Shown here one piece after another: positions 49,101 through 61,187 of a DNA stretch of 64,000 bases. Source of the DNA: Nymphaea colorata. Lineage: Eukaryota; Streptophyta; Magnoliopsida; Nymphaeales; Nymphaeaceae. Each line of letters starts with the position of its first letter. The stretch's first letter is position 1. The notes under the pieces are model-generated. The model saw only the letters and a program-made list of their open reading frames with translations. It was not told where the DNA came from and did not search any database. The DNA is taken from assembly GCF_008831285.2 (NCBI RefSeq), contig NC_045138.2:3760143-3824142 (forward strand), read 5' to 3'. A program made the translations under genes and the position numbers.

Positions 49101-52100
49101 ATTGATTTGAAATGTAAAATAGCATGAAACAGCCAAATTTTTTTTACTGAAGTAAATCAGCGGTAGATGAAAGTCAGATGCTGCACCCTTTTGATTGGAT
49201 TTGCCATAACTTCACAATTCCGTCCAAAGCACTGCAGAATAACGAGAAATCAGCTTTGGTTTAGGTTATTAGCTGCAAGGATGGATGGAGAGAAAGAAGC
49301 CATGTATGTTTTAAATTATGAAGTAATGGAGTAATTTGTTATATCAAAATAAATATGCGGAGAATATCATAACTAATGCTCTGAAAGCAAGGTAGAAAAG
49401 AGAAATAAGTCAAAAAGCAGCATTTTATGTTACTGTCATTGGGGATCCTAATGCACATTCAAATTCTGTTTCCCATGGGTGAGCATCAACACAATCAAGT
49501 CCAAGTGTTGAACTTGACCACAACTAACCAGCTTGTCTCCTGCTACTTCCATGTGAGAGACAGCATAATGAAGGCAAGCAAAAGCTTCAGAAGTCCAGAA
49601 TCTACTCCCACTTTGCCACAATTATTTTGTCACGTAAATAAATAAATAAATATTGATTTCTCTGTCTAGGTTTGGATGGAGAAATCCTCTGGCCTCTCAC
49701 AGTCATTGTCCAAAGAACAAACTAGTGTGAAGCTAGTCTGTACGGTCAAATTTCTAGTTGTTGGGACCAACCCAAGGGCTAGTCTGCTTCTCCCTTACAC
49801 ATGTTTTGGGTTTGGCCTCTCTCTAGTAATTGTTCTTCTAAGTTCTAAGCACTTTTCATCAATAAATTTTCCTTCTTTTTTTTTTCATATGTCTCTTGTT
49901 TGAGTGCACATTTGACATTTTCACCATTATTTGCCCTTTGTAAGCCATAATCTGCAAAAGTTCTTCCAAACCTCAGCTTCAGGTTTTCTTAGCAGCAATT
50001 ACTGCTTTTTTTGTATAATTCTATAAGGAACCAGAGTCATTGCCTGCCTTTGACCCATTATATTTTGTAAGTTCTCCATAAGAATTTGAAGGCTTGGAGT
50101 GAATATTTCTCTTCATTTCTCTCACCTCCTTGATATTGTTCATGATTACTATTGCCAGAAAAGACACAATTCTCACATGGATTCAACCTCAAGCCACCAT
50201 CTACCTTGCATCAATCAAATGTATAGAAGCTTATGGGCAAGCTAAGATAAAGATTCTATCCTGTCTGGATACAAAAGGACTGAAGGTGAACTAAGGAAAG
50301 ATAAAAGGCACTAAGACTACAGTAAGAAGAATGAAGAATTTCAAGTTCCTCTCATGCATTCTTGAGGCCATAGAAACAGGAAACAATACCAATATCTTTA
50401 AATTTAAAGAAGCAAATTAAACATGGAACTATCTGAAGAGGATGCATACCTCAAGGACATGCATCACAAGTTTATCTACACACAAAAGTTAAACGTTTTC
50501 AACAAAAAGAAATTTGCTATAAAAGGAATATTAGGCCAAAGTACATCCCTTCAGAGATGAAATTGTACTGCTTGAAAATAAATGGGAGGAAGATGCTAAT
50601 AAAATGAGGCAAAGCAACTGAAGGAGGAAAACCTTTTCAGCTTCCTTCATGCATTTCGGCCAAAATTTGAACACATAACATTGTTATCAGTTACAAAACA
50701 CAGCCAAAGCTTGCGTGATGGCATAAACAGGAAGAACAAAAGAAGATAATGTTCTTGTGATGATAATGTCTAATGGATGGGGAAGAGGAGTCTAAGAGAA
50801 GAAAAGACTCAGGGTTCGGTTATAGTTCACAACTCAAATGGAGGACAAGACAGTGCTTCACTTTCCAAAAGACAGGCATTTACATTTCATGAACGAAGCG
50901 GGTCCCATCAGCACTAACAAGAACATCAGGAAGGACAAATTTTTCTATAATTAGATGTCCCTTTAGCAGTAATCATGTCATGCAGAAATAAGACCAGAAT
51001 ATCCCTGCAACTTCAAAAACTTGACTAGAAAAACTCTTTGTGACAAAGTTGGACCTAGACTACTGCCATGATTATTTTTGAACATCTTATTAAAATCTTA
51101 ATGCTCAAGCTTTTATGTGCTTATGTAGTCATTTTTCTAAGATATATTATATGGTTTTCCCCAAGCCACAGCTTTCCCAAGTAGCAATCAGACCCTGCTT
51201 GAGTGCTTGAACCAGAGGAGATGGAAAGGCAAGCTGTTGAAGAAACCTTGATAAGCACCTTAATAAATGGATAAAAAGAGAGAGGAAGATGCCTTTGCAA
51301 TGCTCTCACCGATCAATTATGAGGGCCAATATTTTTTTTGTTTTACTTTTGATTTTCTAATCCTTTTAGAGCACCTTAGTACAACATTTCTTTTTCACAC
51401 TATCAGTTAAAAGGCTTCCTTTACCTTGACATTTCATATTCATTAGCAAATAGTCATGAATATTATATAGTTTTGGCTCTCATAACCCCTCGCACCAACA
51501 AGAAAGCAACCTTTATCTGTTATAGATTGCAACAAATTTCATTCAAGAAGAATAAACATGCACCTTGTTGCAAAGAGTTGACCACTGATGGGGTTTAGAG
51601 CAAGGCTTCTCAATTTTCTTTTGTGTTGGCTGGAAATTTGCATGCATGGCTGAACGCGAATAGTGCAAGGAGTTGAAGAACTACGTATAACAGGAACCAG
51701 GTCTCTGTATTCTTTTTTACCTGTATATGCATAAAGCAGTCACATTGGGTACCAAATAGAGCAGGCAATTTCTACTTAACAAAGGTGAAGCCTAGAATAT
51801 CATGTTACCGGTCCTATGAACATTGGCATTATCATGCAGTCTATCATTTTCCAGGTCATGTGAAGTTCTACCAGATGTCTCTCCTTTTTGTACAGTACTA
51901 GAATGGGTAAGCCCTACCGGCGTTCCACCTTGAGAACCAACCGGTAACTTCATGCTACCTTCTGACAGTCTTTTCGGTGGCCTAGTTTTAGAACTCAGAG
52001 CAGGAATCAGAAGTTGGGGTCTGGATCCGTTCTGAATGTGAGATTGAATTTCATCAGCGTGTTTAAGATTTGTTAACCCATCCCCAAGTTTGGCTTTTGA

Positions 52101-53489
52101 TGTACCAGCATCTGCAATAGCTTTTGATTCTCCGCTGTCACGTTTTCTCCTTAGACGAACTAGCTTTGACTGGGACTCGTTTAACTTCTTCTTGGCCTCT
52201 TCGAGCTGCAAGTCTTTTCCAACAAGATAATTAGTCAACAAAATCAATTGTACGAAAAATAAATAACTAAAAAACAGTTAAACAGTAGCAAATGTCTTAT
52301 GTTTGCGCTTTACTTTTGAGTGTAAAAGATCCAGTCCCTTCCAATTAATCATCCAACTAACAGTGCGACCAATATCAGTTGTATGAAAATAAATAACTGA
52401 AAATTAGTTGAGCCAAACCGTCCAACAGATGGACACTGACAGGCATCAAGTCTACAAGCATAGAAGCGGTTGCCACTTGTTTATTGTCAGAAACGGAGTT
52501 ATTGTAAAAAAGCAGGAAGGATGGCTAAACACAAGGCAAGCAGAGGAACCTTGAGAATTCTGTGGAGGATCAACTCGCACCTTCATTATGCACTAACTCT
52601 GGCTTATGTACAGAGAGTTTGTTACAACAATGGCAAAAGAGGAACAATGCACACTTACTTATGTTAAGTATAGCGTTCACACATGCGAAGAATCCAGGCA
52701 AAAAGGAGAAAATATCTACAACAAAAAATTTCTTTTGCAGTCCAGAAGAGAGCATTATACTCAAACGACAACTTCACCGAATGAAATTGGGTCTTAATAT
52801 TCAATTCTGCTACTTCAACAGTCATCACCCAGAAAATACAAGAAATGAGAAACCGTTAGGGATTTCTACAGCACAGCTTTTGGTGGAAGTGGAAAGTAGT
52901 GTTCGTGACTGGAACGTCAAATATCCACCGGAAGTAATGGGTGCTAATCCTTTATTGCTTTAGGCAGGCATCAGATTTTCGTGGATAATCTCCTCCCCTT
53001 CTTGCCAATAGGCTTTTGTTTTCACCATTCAACTTGGCAAATAAACATTCGCAAATGCATGCTTCTGCGTAGAATAGTATCAGCAACCCACCGGCAATGA
53101 CAACATTACAACTGCAAAGATCTTGGTTGTGACCTTCATGATACCATGGTGCTGATAACATTTTACCAAAAAAGTTCTCAGGGTTTCGGATCTATTCAGG
53201 AGCGAGGAACAAGCTCTATATGGCAGCGTATAACATATGAACATGATGAAAAGGTAAGCAAATAAAAAAAGGTTGAAACAAGCATTATTTGTGCGAAGAA
53301 AACCCCGGTGAAAGCAACCTGATTGGTGAAGTAGGATAATTTCTGGGCGAGATTTTCCACTTCCTTGTTCCTGTGTTCAATCAAAGCCACCAACGCTTCT
53401 TCTTCTTCCCCGGTGTCAAGGTTATCTGCCTCGCCATTAGGCACATCGACGTCCTCTTCCACTTTGGGCTTCTTCCGGACATGCTCCAT
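37105..53489 (-). CDS. Coiled-coil/WD40-repeat protein, copy B
   Basis: Seven exons on the minus strand: 53489-53319, 52205-51809, 51720-51564, 49231-49187, 41585-41423, 39203-38836 and 37429-37105. All are GT-AG and sum to 541 residues, ending with the TAG at 37107-37105. The layout matches copy A exon for exon, with equal lengths for exons 4, 5 and 6 (45, 163 and 368 bp). The N-terminus [13 protein letters not shown] is followed by an acidic, then heptad-like helix. Exon 2 completes the coiled coil and a long Ser/Lys/Gly linker. WD40 blades in exons 3-7 include [55 protein letters not shown] and IGLHKI. It fits the conserved plant form, as I remember it, better than copy A, so it is probably the functional reference copy. 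Intron 4 is 7.6 kb and holds transposon debris. The likely role is a scaffold; partner and pathway are unknown. Confidence 0.87.
38390..38694. mobile_element. MITE in intron 6 of copy B
   Basis: Inverted ends: left GGTGTGTTTGGATG, right on the other strand GGTAGCGTTTGGATG. The interior is rich in inverted AAAAACATTTT/AAAATG-type runs that would fold on themselves. The target duplication is not clear, so the superfamily (hAT or PIF/Harbinger) stays open. Confidence 0.6.
39999..40180. repeat. 92-bp direct tandem duplication
   Basis: The unit starting CCCATCATTATGTTTCTCTG at 39999 recurs at 40091 with a period of 92 bp. The two copies differ by about one or two bases (for example AAACCAAAT against AAACTAAAT). 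Intron 5 of copy B. Confidence 0.9.
40240..40560. repeat. AT-rich degenerate tandem array
   Basis: Irregular repeats of TAATATGTATACTG / TGTTATATGTATTCTG words over about 320 bp in intron 5 of copy B, directly after the 92-bp duplication. Confidence 0.75.
42434..42683. mobile_element. Tourist-like MITE in intron 4 of copy B
   Basis: TTA lies on both sides (42431-42433 and 42684-42686), the PIF/Harbinger target duplication. Left end CGGGCATTTGTTTACCTCC; right end on the other strand GGGTGTGTTTGATAGCCTCC. The interior is rich in TCAGATC/CTCAAATC words like the MITE at 27247-27425, so the two may belong to one family. Confidence 0.6.
46160..46780 (+). pseudogene. Degenerate Ty3/gypsy reverse transcriptase/RNase H remnant in intron 4 of copy B
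   Basis: Antisense to the host gene. A clear RT block reads [20 protein letters not shown] followed by [19 protein letters not shown] (46206-46335). The YxDD active-site segment is missing where it should follow. The frame then resumes with [18 protein letters not shown] (about 46404-46455), LAGYYRKFM (about 46558-46585), TTLTKKGQF, and the RNase H start [16 protein letters not shown] (about 46723-46770), with several stops. The remnant is unrelated in sequence to the intact gypsy element at 3180-14102. No LTRs were recognised. Confidence 0.8.
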
Positions 53490-55920
53490 CTCGTCGACGG
53501 AAGAAATGAGAGATGTTGCCCTTCCAGGTTTAAGGAACTGGCGGGAGGAGAGCAGTAAGCCGGGAGCCAGGGGTTCCCAAGCGCGAACAATGACGGTGCT
53601 CTAAAACGGCCGCCTACATCGGTGCATATCGGCTCTTCATGGAAATTATGTGGAGTCGGTACCGATTTCCTCAAATATCGTATGGCATTGTTCTCGAACC
53701 GGAAAAGGCGGCACGACTCGGCCGATCTAAGCCGCGGCGATTATTTGTTCGGTGAGATACTCCTAATATTCCTGCAAGTTTCGTCCCAAATTCGAAATCC
53801 AGAATGCCTCGCAATGGAAATTTGCGAAATCCGAGGCAAAGATGGGCGTAAATCATAACGCGGTGGCCCGTGGGGCCCAACAAATATGGCACCAGCCGAT
53901 AGATTGGCAACCCACTACTAAAATAACAGTATTATTTTTTCTTTACGGCCGATGTGATTCGATATGGGCATCGCATTTCCGGGATGGTACTTATGACTGG
54001 TCAAGTATTTGGCTTTAGGGTTGTCTATTTCAAGGTTTGATGCGTATGTTAAGCTTACATGTTTTAATAATCTCAATAATTAAGGTCTGGGATTGCAAAG
54101 GTTTCATTATTTAACATTTGGCTTTCAATTTTAAAGCCATCAAATTTTTACGTTTTAAGATTTACTTTTTAGGACATATTGGTTGGGTTTCATTGTTATT
54201 TGTTTTAATATAGGACTCGGAGTTTTGGGTTGGAGTTCAGGATTAGAGTTGATGAGGATTTGGGGTTTGAAGTAATTGGGTTAAAAGTATGTATTTTGGT
54301 TTGTGAGTCTTAGGGGTTGAGGTTCTAGGGATGTACATGAGGGGTGAGTCTGCCTTTCGGGTCAACAAGAGCCCACCTGAAATAAGACCCGAAGGCAAAG
54401 GCCTTCATATTCCTCTCCCTCTATCATCCTGAGTTGCATTAGGGTTAGCGATGGTAGTAGTGCTCTCTTCAAATTGGATATTGAATATTGTGTCCGACTA
54501 TCTTATGAAGCAAGAACATAATGTCTATGAAAATCATGCTAAAGACTTGCTTTTTAGCAAGCTCTTAACCCAGCCAGCTATGCTATGCCTCTTGGGGCTA
54601 GAGTTAAAGATTTAGTTTGTTGAAATGATTATTTTGAATGTAAACAAATGTAAAGTTGCAAAAAATGGAAGGGAAAAGATTTGATGGAAAGGAAAGGATC
54701 AATTGCAATTAGATGTCATTATCCATACAAACAATTGTATGTCACTTTTCATACAAAAAATGAAATTGTATACCATTAGTGCTTCTTAATGAAAGAAAAT
54801 GAGAAACTACAATCGTAGGCTATTAGTACTAACTATAACAAAAACGTAATGGAAATGATCAATGGCAATTGTGTGGCATTAGTGTTAATGATCAATGGCA
54901 ATTGTATAGCATTAGTGTTGACTATGACTATAAGCACACTCGCATCACCAAAAGTTCCTTTCAGGCTACCAGCTTGCCATATTTTGAAACTTGGAGAGCA
55001 TCTACCATGCACCAATACTGTTGGAGACATGAATCGAGTTGCATACTCAACCTTCTGATACATACCTTCTGAAGGGCAAGGGGAGAATGTTGCACAAATT
55101 ACTAGAAGGCCTGTTGACTGACCGATTTATTATGGAATTTATCTTAGATCAGTGGATAACCCAAGTTACGAGACCGTCGCACCAAGACATGCAACAAACT
55201 TTTCAAATAGTTGTAGAAATTAAAGCAACAAACTTTTCAGATAGTAGTTGTATAAATTTAAGGAGTATTGGTATGTTGACAGAATCAAACATTTTTTAGC
55301 TCTGACACATAAGGTTAATCAACTTTACTACCCACGCTAGTTATCATGTGCTATTCATATCCCTATTAATATGATACCCTATATGGAAGGACTTAAAATA
55401 ATCTTGTATTGATGTATTGAAGATGCTCGAGGGCTTTATAATTGTTGGTTTCTTAACAACAGTTCTCTTGGTTTCTAGCCCTTTCTAAGACATGAACTAC
55501 AACCAGTTAAGGGGTGGATTGGATTCTGTCAGACCAGAAACTTGGGTCAGTTTTAGGATAAATTGTTAGCGCATGAAACAGTTCTCTTAGTAAGAATTAG
55601 GAGTAGAGAGAGAGCCATTTTTCCCACTATATTGTTTAACCTTGATTTAGCAAACTCTGATTGCAATTGTTGAACGCACCAGTATCTGTTAAATTTAGCA
55701 GTCATGATATTAAAATTACAGGTTCAAGAAACCTGTAAATGGATCTTTGCTTGTGTGGCTGAAGCTGGACGCAGTCGCTTCTCAGTCACTAAATAATGGG
55801 GTCTTGCACAATCAATGACACAGTTTCCCCTTGACATCCAGATTGTTCCAGCTCACTTTCAGAAAGAAATGTCATTTCAGTTGTCTTCACAGGCATGTTA
55901 TTTACAACTTTCCAATGCAG
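53490..55920. other. Intergenic upstream of WD40 copy B
   Basis: GC-richer near the start codon of copy B (53500-53900, promoter and leader), then AT-rich. A short 36-bp direct repeat with ATGATCAATGGCAATTGT occurs near 54855-54915. No gene was recognised. Confidence 0.5.
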
Positions 55921-56062
55921 TCGAACATTTGTCTACGTCGCCCTAGAAAGCCTGAGATCGGTGATAAGTTCAGTAGTAGACATGGACAAAAAGGGTGTCT
56001 GTTCTCAGTCGTGGCCAGACGTTAACATGCCCTTTTCAGGAGTAACAGGCATACGACCTGAT
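55921..56062 (+). pseudogene. NRPA2: Exon fragment of the RNA polymerase I second-largest subunit
   Basis: Starts directly after an intron-like acceptor (polypyrimidine, then TTCCAATGCAG). It reads RPRKPEIGDKFSSRHGQKG and then, one base out of frame, GVCSQSWPDVNMPFSGVTG and IRPD. The GDKFSSRHGQKG motif is the invariant active-centre region of second-largest RNA polymerase subunits. The following VCSQxWPDxxMPF is the Pol I (RPA2/RPA135) version, unlike Pol II or III. One extra base in the AAAAAGGG run breaks the frame. After IRPD the homology stops without a donor site, where the family continues with the LIINPHAFPSRM-type motif. The fragment is therefore truncated, shifted and dead, and the intron-like DNA before it argues against a processed retrocopy. 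Confidence 0.8.
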
Positions 56063-58968
56063 CCGGAGAACGTCTGCGTGGGGGGTAGGCCGTAGGCCCC
56101 CAACTTTTATTTCAAGAAAATGACATTACATACGACCTAATCTCGTATTCAACCCACACATTTCCATCTAGGATGACAATTGACAATTGCTATGCTTTTG
56201 GAATCCATAGCTGCAAAGGTATGAGAAGATGCTTGCTTCTGCTAGACCTGATTAAACTTAGTTGATTCATGACACATTTTAATATTTCACCAATTATATG
56301 TGAAGCATAAGCATGCATAACAAATAATTTATTCATACACATCCCTTGTTCTAGACACTTAATACTTTTGAAGCTTAACACAGGTTGATATGGATGCCTC
56401 AGAATTTTTATCGCTGTGTTTATAATTTTACGAGATTGATGATTGGATGTTTAAGCTGTACGTTATTTTTTACAATGCAATCTTATGAGCTATATGTGCA
56501 TATGGACGAGAAAGGATAAGCGCACTGATGGTTAGCACATATGTGTGGCCACAATAATTCTTTTTATATCTCTCTCAATGTAGCCATCAGATTATAATTG
56601 TAACAAGTTAGTTGGTCGATAATTTCAATTCCCTTGCCCTTTCCGAGAACTTCTTTCTAGATTTCCTCATCACATTCCTGTTTTTTTTTGACAATTTTCG
56701 TGGCCTTTCAAGCACTACTTTTGATTTTTTTTATCACCGTTTTGTTTTTTTTGGGTGCTTTTGAGTATCTGCATTTTCCATGCCCCGCCCTGTCAATACC
56801 ACAGTTTCCTTCTTTTCTCCCACAGCCTCAAATGTTTTAGCATGGGAAATGACGAACAAAAATGCAGTGTATCTCAACATCATATCAGGGGTCTTGGAGG
56901 AAATTAACATGGTTCCACAAAGGGCCCGCAAACTGAGGATGTTACATTAATTTGCCATGGTTTACCAGAACGGTGCCTCCCATGGCCCAACAAAGTTTAA
57001 CTGAACCATGTCATGGTTTTCAGTGATTTGTCCTTTTCCATAGCAGCGCAAGAAATCTACCAACTGTTACAGCTTGCTCATGGTTATTGAGATATAGAAC
57101 TGTTCGTACATGACTTAGTAGCTCCTTAGAAGCAGATAGGAGCCTGGAGCCTGCAGTCATAATGAACTGACCATGAGCGGGCTCTGTTTATGAACTAAGT
57201 AACTATGTCACACAGATGCAGGGTGCAAGTGCCAATGCAGGTGTGGATGCAGGCGCCCGTACGAAACATTCCAAAAAATTGGGTGTGGAGATGCAGCAAA
57301 GGTATATACTATAAATCATCCTAACAATTGTAGTGTTAAAAAATCCAAAAGCGAACCAAATCAGAAGGCTATGGACTTGACCAATCAGCCAATTCAGAAA
57401 TTCAGCTGAACCTGTTTTCAATCAGCAAAAGACATTATTATATTGGTTTCCAAAAAAAATAGACGATGTACATAGAAACATTTAAAAGAAACCACTAACA
57501 TATTTTAAAATAATAAAAAATGAACTATGTGTAACATATAGAACCTTTTTGCCACTGACTTGATTTGAACCCGACCAATTGAGGCCAATTTCACAACATT
57601 GGTATATACTATAAATTAGTTAAGAGCAACCTCTCAACCTTTTTGACAATAACAGTAAAACCCATTCGAACATAAAGAAAATGGCTTCAATGATCATTCA
57701 TGCTCCTTTACATGTTTACAATTAGTCAACTTATTGCAAATGGTGATATTTTGAGATTTCGTTTGTCATTATTCCAATTGCTACAGATGATCAAAGCTAC
57801 AAATTAAATGACAAAAAAATTAAACTCTGTTTTCAGCATGCAGGAGAAAGTTCCAGCATATTCAGCACACAACCAGGAAAAGGAAATTCTTGCAAGATGA
57901 ATGAGCAGTGCAAAGCCCAAAGCAAAGCAGCAAAAAAGGAACTAAACTCAGGCGGCGGACTTTCCTGGAGCCCAAAAAAGGAGGGACATCTTTGAAGCGA
58001 GGAAGGGAAATATGGGCCTCCGCTGCTGCTGATTTTTTGCTCTCAGGCTTGCTTGCTGGTCATAAGGGATATCACTGTTTCACCCATGATGAAACGATTG
58101 AATCTATTGTCAGTAAAAACAAGGACAAATCATACAAAGGAACCAATAATTTTCTCTTCTACCAGAAAAACAACATGCCTGGTTTGGGAGATTTCTCTGC
58201 ATGTAGATTTATATCACAGTAAGGAGCAAAACAGAGAGAGAGAGAGAGAGAGAAAAGGAGATGGTTACTACACATTGTAATGATTCACCCACTTTTTCTC
58301 TCTTTTAAAAGGGAATGCAGATCTGGATCGCTGAATGACTACAACCAGATCTAAGTGCAGTTCATGATTTTTAAATGATTTACCTAATATGCAGATATGT
58401 TTAATCACCTTGCCCATATCATAAGATTCAATTGCAAATACCTCTCATAACAACCAGCATAATGACATGAACCAGAAATGTATATTATTTTCATACATCC
58501 ATATATAGTCATACTTGGACATAGCTACACATAATGTGAATGGTCACATGTCATTCATGAAGACCTGAACTCTCTCAACAAGATGAAGCAAAACCAAGCC
58601 CAACAAGGCTCGGAAGGGAACAACATAACAAAATTGGCAGAGCTTATACTGAACACAAAAGTGGATGAGAAGAAGATCTTATATATATACATATATAATC
58701 CTTATCAGAGTGAATAACAAATGACAAAATGGAAAACTGCAACCAATTTTGACTGTGCTTGGAAAGATCAGATAATCTACCAATTTTGCATTTTTGTGTG
58801 GCCCAGCTGCAAGAGCCTTTCATAAGGGTTGGTACTGTACTTTCATTAGGACTCTGCCTTTGACAGACCAGATGTCGCTCTACCTTGCTGGGTGTCACAC
58901 AGAAGTGGTGAAATAATCTTGATTTCTCTCAAGTCTCAAGAGCCTAATCAGAAACCTTTAAGTGGTTG
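56063..58968. other. Intergenic, no gene seen
   Basis: AT-rich DNA with short ORFs only. It includes a (GA)n run near 58229-58253. Confidence 0.5.
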
Positions 58969-59124
58969 TCATTCAACCTCGGCAGGTACACCTTTTTGTT
59001 CTTCAAAAGAGCAGTTGGCCATTAGAGCCTGCCTGCCCACTGCACAACCCTGTTCATAATCCTCAAAACCCAAGCTATCCCAACTAACTCTATTTCCTAA
59101 ACTAATTTCATTGTCGACCGTTGT
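58969..59124 (-). other. Unidentified exon-like ORF downstream of the Myb exons
   Basis: On the minus strand a frame of about 50 codons reads NEISLGNRVSWDSLGFEDYE, then QGCAVGRQALMANCSFEEQK, ending at TGA 58971-58969. Its composition looks like real protein. The upstream border would need an AAG acceptor near 59127. It may be the end of another gene, an alternative end of the Myb gene, or a remnant. I do not recognise the family. Confidence 0.3.
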
Positions 59125-59417
59125 CCTTCAACCCTTCTCCATGAAATCACAAAAATATCAATTTGTGAAATTGATATAACGTCAATCACAAACAAAGAAA
59201 AATTTTCATTTGAATAATCATTTTCATTACAAAAAGAGGTGAATATACCAGACTTCACATCTTTGTGTCGGATACACAAGGTAACCAGCTTCACATTTTT
59301 TCATATGAAACCTACCCATTGGCCTGTTATGGTGGCAGCATGTACAAAAGGATGACAAGACCTAGATGGGAAGAGGCAGTCAGGTATAAAACTTGTAAGT
59401 TTCAATCACTTCAAAAT

Positions 59418-59614
59418 CTAGGGACGAGTCATATTTCGCCACTTGTCCTTCAAATCTATCTGTTGCAGTAAGGTCAGCGAAAATTTATCAGCAAAAATCA
59501 TCTCCACATAAAAAAGAGGATATAGCACAAATGAAAAAATTAAGTACCTCCGTTCTTCCTTCAAAAACTTCATGATGGCAATTCAGAATGAACTTCCAGC
59601 TCCCTACTCCACAT
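59418..59614 (-). CDS. Myb/SANT telobox-type domain, C-terminal exons only
   Basis: Two minus-strand exons: 59614-59548 (after a CGACAG acceptor, before a GTACTT donor) and 59459-59418 (after CAACAG). They join in phase to give CGVGSWKFILNC, an HHEVFEGRTE segment, then IDLKDKWRNMTRP and a stop at 59420-59418. This is the second and third helix of a Myb domain with the LKDKWRN motif typical of plant telomere-repeat-binding (TRF/TRB-like) Myb proteins, here at the C-terminus as in TRFL proteins. The first helix and all N-terminal exons should lie at higher coordinates, but none could be recognised up to the copia element. The gene may have a long intron or be a fragment. Confidence 0.55.
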
Positions 59615-61136
59615 CTGTCGATGGGGAAAAGGAAAAGAAAAAGTTCTTCAGAACAACACTGTAAAACACAAACTGCATTCAAGCGAGTAAGTCCTTGAAG
59701 TTATTCCGGAAACAGAATAAACAAGGCCTTACACAATGCATTCTCAGCATGAGGACAAAACTATGTTTGGTGAACAAGGAAATACCATGTAAATTAGTTC
59801 CATGTTCCCAAAAAAAAAAAAGGAAAATCTAGAGATCAACTTCAAATGCATTGGTGAAGAGACAACAAGTATAAGCATAGAAGTTTTGGCCCTCATAGCA
59901 TCTGTTCCAATAAGTACGGAAAATAGAATATGACTTGATCAACTATAGCATCGCAAGGTAAAATTGTATTCTCAACATTGATAGCTCAGAAAGGAATGGG
60001 AGAGAAAAAAAAGTGATCGCACAATGACATAGTTGCCAGGACTAACAAACAAAAGGAGTCAAACATATAAAATTGAATGAAAAATCACCCGATCAAATTA
60101 TTTAAAATTATGAAAAAACATAACGAACCTGAACCAAATTATGGAAAACTCTTTACTGAGTGAAGCTAAACTACAAAGCTTCACCACAAGCATTCTAGGA
60201 ATACCGCTTGCTCTCGATAGGTAAAAAAGTTGGGGCCAGGCCTTAGCCAGGGACTCAATCAAGGGGCAACCTGGTTCCACATACAAAGTAATTGTCCAAC
60301 CAGGAGTTTTTGGCTCTTAAAGCAGCTTACTTCGATAGATTCCTTGAATAAGTAGCACCAGTAAGGGAGGCTATTGAAAACCTCTTCCACCTATGACATC
60401 GGTTCTTTGCCTCCACCCATGAATGGCACACAACCATAGATTCTTGACTCGTGAAATTGGATGGTGATTCACAAACTCGCTCGCTTCTAGAAAGGGGAAG
60501 GACAGGTTTCCTTTTTAGTGAAGTTTTCATACAAGTGAAAGCAATAGCCCGAAAAATAAGACAATGAATACAAGAGAAGGTGATAGCGGTCAGACCACCT
60601 TGTAGCTGTGACTATCATTTTCTACTTTGAATGATATTACAGCATAAATCAACCAAAATTTACCTACAGAAGAGAGTTTAAAGTACAAAATATGTAACAC
60701 CCTATTGAAAAGTTTGGTCTCATTTTTAAAATTGTAAACAAGCTTGGGAGATTGGAACCTGAGCCCATTGTGGAAGTGGGCTGGGTCTTACAAAGACCCT
60801 TGGCCCTTGCGAAGGCAGAAACACTATATATAGTTGGCAAGCTCAATGAGCCAACTCGGGCAGAGGAGCTCAGACCTGTTAGAAGCTTAATCATGATCTA
60901 GGACTTGAATCATTTCAACCCGACCTCTCAAGGAATCGGGCTTGGATCTTTAGATCATCTCATTGCCAAACCGGATCAAAATTGCTATTCTGGTCTGATT
61001 TGATTTGCAGCAAAATGTTATAATCTTTCAAGTCGTGTCGTGTTGTCAAACTGCTTGCACCACATATAAGTCGTGGACTCGAGTTTTCTCATATGTCTGA
61101 AGCAGTCTATGAAGGAGCCACAATTTTACTAGAGGG

Positions 61137-61187
<51 letters not shown>

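Noticed and set aside
60691..61140. TGTAACACCC start and a TATATATA box suggesting a solo LTR
   Set aside because: No matching LTR end or target duplication could be found.
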